From contig NC_133501.1 of the NCBI RefSeq assembly GCF_025370935.1, positions 2,326,166-2,390,165 on the forward strand: a stretch of 64,000 nt of DNA, written 5' to 3'. Origin of the DNA: Choristoneura fumiferana. Its lineage: Eukaryota; Arthropoda; Insecta; Lepidoptera; Tortricidae. The notes beneath the pieces were generated by a model that saw nothing but the letters and a program-made list of their open reading frames with translations, searched no databases and was not told the DNA's origin. Within the stretch, counting starts at the first letter, position 1. Every line of letters begins with the position of its first letter. Both the position numbers and the translations under genes were made by a program. Positions 41,741-52,400 of this stretch are shown piece by piece.

Positions 41741-44700
41741 AGTCTTAATTAAAACAATTACTCTTTTTTTTTTTGAGAAAATGATTAAAGCCTATGGTAT
41801 CATTTTGATACCATATGCATCTAAGGGTTATTAATGAGTGAAAATCACGAAAGTTTTACACATTATAAATGGATTTATTGTTATTATTACTATATAAATA
41901 ATGTTATTATTATTATATAAATGAGCTACCACTGAACGCCTGCGCAGCGACTTTTAAACTCTTTCAGTCTCATGCTATTACATCCATATCACAAACCTAA
42001 ATATAACCAAGGGGACATTCAACTCTGCGACTCTCTAAGGGCACAATATTGTGGTAAGGGCCTACGCTAGCTGGCGCGGGTGCACTACCTTAACATGAGT
42101 GTCGTAGCTAGTATTGTAAAGGATTCGACTTCTGGGAGTCCGTTTTATTACGACTCGGAACTCAAATGACTAGACTCGACTCGGTACATACGAACCCCTT
42201 TATTGCAGAACTTCATACCAAGCAAGTTTCGCGAACTAAGTCGTTCGAATCCTTTGGTGTAACAAATCGTACTTTAGCTGTATTATTGTTTAAACCCACC
42301 TTACCTTCAACGATGATACAGTACAGTTATCCAGATAAATGTACGGATATAAATATATCCATGTTAAAGTCTAATTTGGAAACTAACAGTCGCAACGACT
42401 CCAGTTTTATCGAAGACTGGACTGGACTCACGCTCGACACGACACGGGACTCCGAGTCTTTGAGTTCAGCGAGCCATCTGTTAAGTGAGTAGGTAGTCTA
42501 CACATTGTAGTACACAATTAGGACTCGAGAACTCGAGTCTTTGACAACACTAGTCGTAGCTACACCCATATTTCCATAAGTGGGAATACCACAAAAAATT
42601 AGCACACGTCTAATAGGGATGTTGACACCACCAATCAACTGACGTACTTTTTATGAGCTGTCAAAACACAATTCTCCTATAGTTTCAATGGCAATAGCGA
42701 CTTATGACGTCATAAGTCGCTATTTGTTCGCCAACTCAATCAACTAACTATTTATTTGTTTTAAAGCAACAAAAAATCGAATTTTACAGTAAATCGAAAA
42801 TTAATCTGGTTTTCAGGGCTAAAATAAAGCGTTCTTTACTGGAGCCGTGCCTTCGAATTATTTTTTAATGGCGTCAACATCCCTATTCCCACTCATTCTC
42901 GTTGGTCTGCTCTAAAAACCGACTACAAATATAAGGAGTTTCAATATGGATGAGTGAATAATAGTCGTATTTTGATAAGTTCGTATTTTCTTGTCCTTAC
43001 TGAAGTTTACTGAAGCTAATTGACAAGATTTCATTTTTGACACCTGTAAATTACTACAGGAATCGAAAGAGTTTTGCCTCCTGAACACGGAAAAATATTT
43101 CTCCATATTTATAAAAATACAAAAAAAAACTGAATTTGCCAACACTGCCACAGAATAGATATGATTCCTTTGCCTTTTTCACCAGAAAAAGGAGCTCTCA
43201 TAATTTTGACAACTTCTACGTCAGAATTACGTGATCTTTTTTTTAATAGAGACTAGACAAAAGTAATGGATCTATAGTGCGATAGTTTTGGAGTTATGCC
43301 TCTTTAAAAAATTGTAATAAATTAATAAATAATCATAGCGAAATTTTCTAAATATCAGCGTCTTTCTCTTTCCAACCAGAATACAGAGAACGAATCAAAT
43401 TATAGTCTTAGAAATATGAAATCTTGTCAATTGAGAAAGCAATATTAATGCGAACTTATCCGACAAAATGCGGTGGCAATACATTATTCAATGAATCTGT
43501 ACCAGAGACCTTATTTTCTAACGCAATCGGAATCACCATTTCTTTCCCTTACACGGTATAGGAGAGTAGAAAGAGAGTAGAGAGTAGTAAAAACGATCAC
43601 GAGCGCCAGAGCGTTAGACCATACGGCCATAGATCAGATACAAACTATCTGAAATAGAGACTAAATTATCTTAAATAAATCCATATGGCAACAAATTTCT
43701 AAACTGCCCTTTAAGTCGGTTTTTAATCAAATGCAAAACAATGTACTTAACTAATCAAAACACAAAAATAATTCATAAATTCATAATATTACTTTTTATG
43801 TAATTTAACATAATCATTTCAAACTTAGACTATATCTAAATAATTTCATCTTAAAATAATTTGAACTATCATAAGGATTATAATAATTTGTTGAACACGA
43901 TAATATTAAGGATTTCCCGTCTTCGTCATAACAATTGAGCAAGACAGAGATATGACGGGCTATTCCCACTTACGCCCAATGGGGAAAAGTGGGAATCGAA
44001 ACATTCCCACATTTACTGTAGCCAATATTAAGGCTGCGTTTCGATCAGAGATGTGCGAGGAAGCGTTGCGAAGAATGTGTATGTCATGAACCAATAGAAA
44101 CTCGCTCCGTCAAGCTGTTTCCACTAGACCTGCGCTAAGCGAGGATAGCTAAATTAACCGTTGCTATTGGTTCATGACAAAAACATTCCTCGAAACATCC
44201 TCTTACATCCTAATGGGAAAGAGTGGGAATCTAAAAATTCCCACATTTTTATTGTCGCCAATATTAATTGAGGGTGGAACGCTACCATTTCTATGCGACA
44301 ACTCGCGGGTACCAGTTGGAATAGCCCGTAGTTTTCATAAAAATAATATGACATAATAGTAAATAAAAAAATACTAGACAGTGACTTAAATAAAGAATAC
44401 CCTTTGCCTAACTTGAATCTCACGAAATAGATGAGGTTGGAAGAGCCCCAGTTGGGCTACTTAACATTATATTTATGTTACCAATATTTTTATTTTTATT
44501 TTAATTCATAAAAAGTTTCACAGCATTATGCACATATGAATGTAAAAACTAATTTTTGATCGAAGGCATGCACCTTGTTTTGCTGATATCTTTTCATCGA
44601 ATATCATAACATCCACAAAGGTTCATCGAATATTCAATACTCGTATTTTTATTTAGGATAAGTATTTTGTTCCATCTAGCATTCATTTAAAGTTTTTCAT

Positions 44701-45150
44701 ACTTGTAGCTGTAGCAAACACAGGTTCAACGAATATTACTTCATCGATGACTCATTTGATGAGTATTTCAAGTGACAGAACACTTACTAAACATAGAGGT
44801 TCATTTGTTCGACGTATAAGTACAGTCAGCAGCAGATGTAGATGGCTGTTGTGTTGCTCAATAAGATCTAATCTAAATTCTCTCTTATTACCTTCCAACC
44901 TCTTTTATTCCGTGAAACCGTTATACTTTTGCTTTGCTTACATCCTGACGCGCCTACTTTTTATGCATATAAGTATTATTTAAAATGCACTGCATACCTA
45001 CTCAGAATCCATCTGATATTCAGGAACATCGAAATATTGTGGCTAGTTATGGCATGCATTGAGTAGGCAGCAGGATATGCAGTTCAAGTTCTGCAAGGAA
45101 ACTACCAACTGCTTACCCTGGAATCGACCCAATGCACGCCAATTGGGCTA
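41741..45150. other. No gene seen; MITE fragments
   Basis: 43500-43640 belongs to the CAATACGGCC MITE family. 43960-44270 holds a fold-back with GTGGGAAT(C)... / ATTCCCAC and an inner CATGAACCAATAGAAAC / TTGCTATTGGTTCATG pair, related to 52575-52795. The plus frame at 42166-42492 is isolated and unrecognised. Confidence 0.4.
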
Positions 45151-45156
45151 GTAATA

Positions 45157-45630
45157 GTACATTGTGTCTTAAGGGCGGTAAACAAAGAATTACGAACGAG
45201 AGTCTATTAGAAGCCCGAAGTCGAAGACTAAGGGCTTTAATGAGTCGATGTTCGTAATTCTAGTACCGCCCGTGCGACATACAATGTTTTTCATCACATT
45301 TGCGAGTAAAATTGTATATTTGAAAAAGAAAAACTAATATTTTTTCAAAAATTGCCGATACCGCTGACTACGCTCTTGGCAGCGCCAGCCTCCGTGCCGC
45401 CCTACCCCAGCCTGACCATGTGCCCGACGTGCGCGCGCCGCGCACCAGCACGCCATGCAGTATCCCACTCATTGACCGTCCTTGGGCTTCATGACAACAA
45501 AATTAGTACGGGCAATGACTCATGCGACCGACCACGGGTTTCATGACAACCACATTAAGGTCGAGGGTTTTATTTGCAACCAAGGTAGCCTGCATGTTTC
45601 GACACTGTTTACGAGCAAGTGTGATGAAAA
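45157..45630 (+). repeat. Dispersed element, reverse of 35560-36215
   Basis: Opens ACATTGTGTCTTAAGGGCGG. The ~110-bp GC-rich core (45362-45475) gives a plus frame with MCPTCARRAPA. Ends CATGTTTCGACACTG-like sequence. Confidence 0.65.
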
Positions 45631-45984
45631 AATGTTTTCATGAAGTTCGTATTCGGTTCAAACCACAATCGGCCCATCTCTAGTATTTTTTTTTTAGTAA
45701 CTAGCCCATTCGGCTCTTGTCTTGAGATTTGTCGATAGCACTTATATTTTTGTAGTAGTACTGTAACTACCCGTATTTCAGATACTCAAACCTAACCGAA
45801 CAAAAATTAACCTAGCACAAGTAACCTTAAAGTTTAAATTACTTCACAGTCGGCATTTACTCCCATTTGGTTCTGCGAGCAAAAGCGGTAGCGGGAGCGT
45901 TTTTACCGGTATCTGTGTGCACGTTCCTATGCATACTAAGAACACAAATTCCGCTACAATTTCAGCTAGATCACATAATTACAG

Positions 45985-46275
45985 TTTGATTCACTCGAGT
46001 GGCCACGAATGGATTGAACGAAAGCATGCCATTTAGACATTTTTAGGAAAATGATCCAAGTTATCTTCATATTTGTGTGAAGTATATCGTCACTACTTTG
46101 AATAAAGCTCGTACCTCAAAATTGGCACTTTTCTAATTGAACTTTATGAACATTATTTCAAAGGTCAATTTTGTTTGGTCAATTTGAGATACGAGATTTT
46201 TTCAAAGTAGTATTCAAATAGATAACACACAGATACTATAATTTACTCATTCAATCCATTCATGCTAGCTCTTGT
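45985..46275. mobile_element. Probable fold-back MITE
   Basis: CACGAATGGATTGAACGA near the left end pairs loosely with CATTCAATCCATTCATG near the right. Inner TACTTTGAATAAAGCTCGTA CCTCAAAATTG pairs with CAATTTGAGATACGAG...CAAAGTAG. Confidence 0.55.
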
Positions 46276-46295
46276 GAATTGACCTGTACCTATTA

Positions 46296-46437
46296 GCCGA
46301 GTTCAGACTTGCAAGAAAAATCGTGCAAGTTGCATTACATTGCGAGGCCGTAAAGCCAACGAGTTTGTAGTGGTCAATCGAGCGCCGCAATGTAATGCAA
46401 TTTGCACGATTTTTGTTGCAGGTCTAAACTCGACTTA
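46296..46437. mobile_element. Fold-back MITE
   Basis: GAGTTCAGACTTGCAAGAAA AATCGTGCAAGTTGCATTAC pairs with GTAATGCAATTTGCACGATT TTTGTTGCAGGTCTAAACTC. The loop is GC-rich and about 50 bp. Confidence 0.85.
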
Positions 46438-46603
46438 TGGATGGATGGAACTTTACGCAGGAAACTCGACCCGCAATGCAACCTTTTCACAGTAAAACAG
46501 AATAGTTTAAAACGACTCCTGGTTAGTCTCTCAGCGTGAATTCTGTCCGCCAAGAGAGCATCCCTGAACGATTTCTATCTCTTAACTGACAAAAGAAAAA
46601 TCA

Positions 46604-46680
46604 TCCCAGCCTATAATGTCCCATTGCTGGGCACAGGCCTCCTCTCACAATGAGAGGACTTGGGCCGTAGTTCCCACAAA
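46604..46680 (-). mobile_element. Short fragment of the CCCAGCCTATA SINE
   Basis: CATCCCAGCCTATAATGTCC, TGCTGGGCACAGGCCTCCTC and GGGCCGTAGTTCCCAC only. Confidence 0.7.
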
Positions 46681-47064
46681 AGAAAAAGTACTCGTCCAAT
46701 ATTTTTTAACAATCTAATAGGACTAATTAGATTATCTTTAGAGCACTAAGCTATTTAGCGTATTCCCTATAATAGAAGCGATATTCCTCAGTAAGTTCCT
46801 TTGAGTACAATAGTGGCTTAGGCAATTGTCCTACCACCGGCGAGTAGCGAGAAATTTATCGCTCGACGATTGTAGTAATAAAATTTTCACACTAATAAAC
46901 CGCTCGTGCCTAAAATACCATGTTCCCAAAATATTAAATTTTTCAAACATTGCCTATTTATTACCTACATACCAGACCAGATGTCCAAAATAAGACATTA
47001 CACCAAAATCACTTCTTTGAGTAATCTTCGAATTTACAATGTCGGGCAACGAGAATCTTGTAAG

Positions 47065-47310
47065 CTAGAAATTTGGTAAATGGGTGAGGATCTGAAGACG
47101 TATCTCATCTCTCTCAGATGCTTGGTCGTAGAACGAATGCATCGTAGTCGACGCGGTGGCCGGCTGCTCATAAACATAGTTCATTAAATTACTTAACGAA
47201 ATATACATATCATCGTCCGTAAATGAGTATAAATCGGCTGTAGAATAATGCCCGTACACCCAACGGAACGACATTCCGACATCATATAGTGTTATTGTAA
47301 TAATTATCAT
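47065..47310 (-). CDS. Possible small protein of 81 residues, unrecognised
   Basis: The frame runs from ATG at 47310 to a stop at 47065-47067. Its composition is more protein-like than that of neighbouring frames (SFRWVYGHYSTADLYSFTDD, YDQASERDEIRLQILTHLPN F). It lies about 770 bp beyond the stop of the LRR gene, same strand. No domain, no clear signal peptide and no visible conservation; it could be chance. Confidence 0.2.
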   Translation of the reverse strand: MIIITITLYDVGMSFRWVYGHYSTADLYSFTDDDMYISLSNLMNYVYEQPATASTTMHSFYDQASERDEIRLQILTHLPNF

Positions 47311-47541
47311 GGAAATCTATTTGTAATATCATATCCTTAAACAAACTCCAAGCCTATACAAACGCTTGAATGCCATTCACACGCTTGCAAGCGCGTGTGT
47401 GAATTCTAAACAGGCAAGCATGGCAGACGTGGATCTCGAAGTTGCTTCGGCTCTTGTGTTGAGCTTCACATATTTTTATTTAAAGAAAAAGGATATAATT
47501 TATTCGTTAGTCCAAGCACTCATACATAAGGATTACTAAAA

Positions 47542-47547
47542 TTTATT
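47542..47547 (-). promoter_or_regulatory. Candidate polyadenylation signal for the LRR gene
   Basis: AATAAA on the minus strand, about 535 nt past the stop at 48081. I saw no closer hexamer, so the assignment is weak. Confidence 0.2.
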
Positions 47548-48080
47548 TAATATACGTCCGTACGGCGTGAGCTCCTGAGCGACACTGAACACGAGCCAAC
47601 GTGTAAACACGTCGCGAGCGCTTGCCGCAAGTTCCTTTGATCTGTGTTGAAAAACCAATAGCTCGCGCAAGCCTTTCCAAACGGGTCGTTTACACGCTTG
47701 TGCTTGTGAGAGCTTGTCGAGACTTGGCAAGGGTGTAAATGTAGCATTATGCTCCTCCTCCTTGTATATCAACACCTGTCTCAGGTTTCGGTTCGTCAAC
47801 TCCTAGAAAGAAGTGTCTTGTCGATCCTGCCCGGCAGAACGTAGTAATATTTAAAAAAATGTGGTATTTTTGGCGCAAGCGTAATAAAATAGTCTCTTCG
47901 CTACTCGGTGGGACAAATGCCTTACTGTGACAAGGTTGAACTGCAACGCCAATCCTTTACACTTTTCAGATAATTGCAAACATATCAAAATTTAACAAAC
48001 ATTTAGACTTTACTTTCTCTATACCGAATTTTAAGAACCAAGAACGGACTCAAATAAGAGTTCAAAAATACTTTCAAAAG

Positions 48081-48524
48081 TTACTCTTTTCTCTCCACAA
48101 ATGGACTGTAAACAACCTCACAATCCGGCCTAAGACTCTTAAAAGTCTCAACGCCCTGCTCAGTTACATTTGTTTCAGAAAAATCTATAAACTCTAATTG
48201 AGGAGCGGCTGTTGCTAAATGAATCAAACTGTGGTCTGTAATGTATCTGAAGCCTGTTATGCTTAAGTGTCTTAAGTTGGATCGGTTGGGTCTGTGACCC
48301 AGGGCGCCGGCTTCGAAAGGACCATTTGGGCCTATGTGGACGTAGTTAATGTCCTCTCCGTCCGCTCGGCCGAACCGTCGGATGGCGGAGTCGGTGACGA
48401 GTTTAGAAGCGTCTAGGTGGGGTGCTGGGGATAAGAAGACCTGGTTAGGGTCGGTTCTGCGGAGGTAAGGGTTCCGGCAGAATATGTGGTCCGTGTCCAA
48501 GGAGAGGCGGTATACAGCGTGGAC
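48081..48524 (-). CDS. LRR gene, terminal exon
   Basis: 147 codons plus TAA at 48081-48083. Acceptor ATCTCTTTCCAG|GTC. Starts VHAVYRLSLDTDHIFCRNPY. Carries LRR segments RSNLRHLSITGFRYITDHSL and LEFIDFSETNVTEQGVETF, closing DCEVVYSPFVERKE. An element with long inverted ends begins only ~30 bp upstream of the acceptor (48554). Confidence 0.85.
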   Translation of the reverse strand, partial: VHAVYRLSLDTDHIFCRNPYLRRTDPNQVFLSPAPHLDASKLVTDSAIRRFGRADGEDINYVHIGPNGPFEAGALGHRPNRSNLRHLSITGFRYITDHSLIHLATAAPQLEFIDFSETNVTEQGVETFKSLRPDCEVVYSPFVERKE

Positions 48525-49390
48525 CTGGAAAGAGATAGCGATAACAGAAGTATCTTACCCATTACATCGTATCATACCATGACCGTAATAGAAACGTGTC
48601 TGATAAAAATATTAAGATTGGTTTTTGGAGTCTTTTGTATTTTTTATTTCAACTCCAAATTTTGTTAAGTACTTTTACGGTCATCCCGTAAAATCCATAT
48701 CGAATATACAAACTGAAACATAGATACACAAAAAAAAACATAAAAAGAGACCAGCGATATGGATTTTACGGGATGACCGTAAAAGTAACAAAAATTTGGA
48801 GTTGAAATAAAAAATACATAAAGACTCCAAAAACCAATCTTAATTTGATTGCGACATCTCTTGTCCGGGTGAGCGGTTAGTTCCAATGGAGTGCTAAAAG
48901 TTTCTCGATGAGAGCTACAGCATAGATGTCGCTAGTGTCGCTGCTTAAGTGACTAAATAAGAAACAAACAAGCTGGTGTGGTGCACTGGTAGGAGAAACT
49001 CGTGTCAGTACTCCTGTCCAGTGGTGGTGTAGCGGTATAGCACGCAGCACGGAATGCTGAGGACCTGGGTTCGATTCCCAAAGCTGGTCTCTTTTTCTGG
49101 TTTTTCTGTGCATCTATGTTTCAGTTTTCGATATCGCAAAAATATATAATTTGTATTGGAAAGTATGAGACTACGCCGACTAGCACGTTTCTTAAACAAC
49201 CGTCGCCGTCGCGTGCCATGTATGCACGTTACATTCCGTGCCTGAAACGTTCCTATTACGGTCATGGTATGATACGGTGTAATGGATAGAGACCTTTAGC
49301 AGTAGAAGTGGGGTGAGCTTTTCTTGAACCCAAAATTATCTACACACGGCTCTACAAGTGTCTCAAACTTTATCCGTAATATTTCAGCGA

Positions 49391-49438
<48 letters not shown>

Positions 49439-52400
49439 TATTATTATCATCATGATCATCATCCCAGCCTATATACGTCCCACTGCTGGGCACAACCCTC
49501 TCAGGATGAGAGGGCTTGGACCGTAGTTCCCACGCGGGCCCAGTGCGGATTAGGAACCTCGCACAAACCATTGAATTGTTTCGCAGGTTTGTGCAGCTTT
49601 CCTCACGACGCTCCTTCGCCGTAAAGCTCGTGGTAAATTTCAAATGTAATTTCGCACATTTGGTAAAACTCAGAGGTGCGAGCCGGGTTTGAACCCACGA
49701 TCCTCTGCTCGAGAGGCCTTAGGTCTAACCACGATAGCCATCAACGAATTCTACGCGGGCAGCTGCTCGTCGTACAGTTGAACCATTTTATTCCTGCTGA
49801 CTTACCGTAGAATGTTCATAAAAAGTAGAAAATGTCATAGTGACATAGCATTGTTTGACAACGTTATTTATTATGACAGTAACGCCGCTTGTAGACGTCC
49901 GTTGTTTTCACCGGACAACGGACCGTTTTTTTTCCGGACTTGCGGTATCGCTTACAACACAAAGTAGATAATATAACAGAGACACCACCTAGTACAAGCA
50001 AATGGTATCACCCTAATACTGGCTATTCAACTGGCTATTTTTCTTTCCTTCTATTTTCCAATAGATGGCACCAGTGCGAACACAAATAACACGATACGTA
50101 TTGCCATCTAATGAGACACTAAGATACGGTACACTGACAACAACCAACAAGCTCACCAACTGAGCCTAGACAAGTAGAGATACGCATGATGTCTCTTGTC
50201 TTATTTACGTCGTTAGAAGAGAATGGCATGTTTCACTCAAATAGTTTCGACGAATGTGTGCAAGCGCGGGGCAAGCCCAGCAAGCGCATTCCGGTTATTC
50301 GCCATCTAGCGTCACAATTGCAAAACACTACGAAAGCCTCATAGCTGAAATCTAGCCTATATTTTCGAAATCTCAATTTATTATATTTATGGTGTTTCTT
50401 ATCTTCAAATTAAGGAGTTGAATTAAGGTTGATGTGAAGTTGTGTTTATAAAATATGCTAGTCTTTATTTTAATCTCAATATTTCTACTTAATTCGGCTT
50501 GTTCACATTTTATAATTTACAAACGTTAATGGTAGAGCCATCTATTGCTGTTTTTTAGCATTAAATATAGCTGGTAGGGGTTGGTAGGCCATGCTTACAA
50601 TGAATGTGTGTACATGCACCGGACGCTTGTCCGGCAACGAAGCCATACAACACCGCAAAAACGGTCCGTTGTCCGGTGAAAAAAACGGACGTCTAAAAGC
50701 GGCCTTAGTGTCATAATAAATACCCTTGTCAAGCAATGCGATGTCACTATGAGTTTTTCTACGAAAAGGTTCCACAGTGGGTCAAAATTCACTTGGTTCA
50801 AGTGTACACAAAATGGTTCCAATAAAGACCAGCGTCTTCTGCAAGGCTGACATCATGCTGAGGTGGGCTCTCTTCGTGACAATTTGTCTCTGATTCAGTC
50901 TATGTCATTTTAAAAACTAGTACAATATCACAACTAAGGAATAAGGAAGATAAGAGCGAATGAAGATTGCATTCCATCTCTTTCTAGAAGAATTAAATTT
51001 AGTATTGGACATTCTACGAAGTCTACGGACGTCGTGTTATAAAACGTTATAATAGTACTTACATGTAGGATAATGTCTAAATCACAATTTCAAACGGTTT
51101 GTCAAACAATAAAAGATTTATTCGACACTTAAAAAAAAAATCTTGCTTATTCCCTATTGTGCTAAAGGAGAATGAACCCTATCTTTTTTTTGTACCTATT
51201 CTACTCCTTATAACGAGCACTATGTAGTTGTCTGAATAAAGAGTTTAATTATTATTTAAAAATCGTTGGGGCATCTATAAAAACTACATGTGGTGGTAAA
51301 TCCACTATCGCGTACTGGGTTCGCCCAAACGAAAAAATTAACATACATGATTTTGATATCATTCGAACTATTCATACAACTACATAATATAAACGAAAAC
51401 GATTAATAATATACGATTTTATGTTTATGAATTATGATATGATTGCCTCTATATTAAAACCGACTTCAACAAAACAGGCAACGTATTCAACTGTAGGTAC
51501 GTATGTTTTCCTTTCGATCTAATATTTGAGTGAATCATTGAAATTACCTGCGAACCGATATGGTCTTCCTAAAACAAAATATAACATAGAATTAGATGAG
51601 GCAAATTAAAAATGTATGAAAGCATGCGCAGAACTGGAAGGCGAAATAGATGGGTTTCGAGAAGGCCTATCTATTTCGCCTCGGAATGACTTTGAAAACC
51701 ATACTTAAAAACCTCACGCAACAATGCGCCATCTAGTGAGACAAAAAACGATAGCCCTCATTACTATCCACGCGTCACGGAATGACGAGGAACTGGGTTC
51801 GATTCCCAAACGAAAAAATTAACATACATGATTTTGATATCATTCGAACTATTCATACAACTACATAATATAAACGAAAACGATTAATAATAAACGATTT
51901 TATGTTTATGAATTATGATATGATTGCCTCTATATTAAAACCGACTTCAACAAAACAGGCAACGTATTCAACTGTAGGTACGTATGTTTTTCTTTCGATT
52001 TAATATTTGAGTGAATCATTGAAATTACCTGCGAACCGATATGGTCTTCCTAAAACAAAATATAACATAGAATTAGATGAGGCAAATTAAAAATGTATGA
52101 AAGCATGCGCAGAACTGGAAGGCGAAATAGATGGGTTTCGAGAAGGCCTATCTATTTCGCCTCGGATGGATGGTGCGGTTAAATTAGGGATGCAACGGAT
52201 ATCCGGCCTATCCGGCTATACTCTGTTTAATTCTAGGTTTGAATTAACGACCAAATTGTAACACACGTTTCTCGGTATTTCGAACACAAACGGACAAACA
52301 TACCTACATGTACATTTATTACAAGAGTTAACACAATTTTGAATAGTTTCGTTGTCTTATTTAAAAACGTGTGCAAATTTTACCGTTAAGTTTCAAATTT

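Larger units (their letters stand above)
51329..52165. repeat. ~480-bp tandem duplication carrying a candidate microexon
   Basis: 51329-51685 and 51808-52165 are nearly identical (CCCAAACGAAAAAATTAACA to CTATCTATTTCGCCTCGGA). Only a few differences are visible (TATACGATT/TAAACGATT; TTTCCTTTCGATC/TTTTCTTTCGATT). Between them lies a 70-bp end of the ATGAGGGCTATCG MITE. Confidence 0.9.

Noticed and set aside
42166..42492. 108-codon plus frame
   Set aside because: No domain, splice signals or compositional support.
49358..49624. Poly-His/poly-Asp frames
   Set aside because: (CAT)n tail of a SINE read on both strands.
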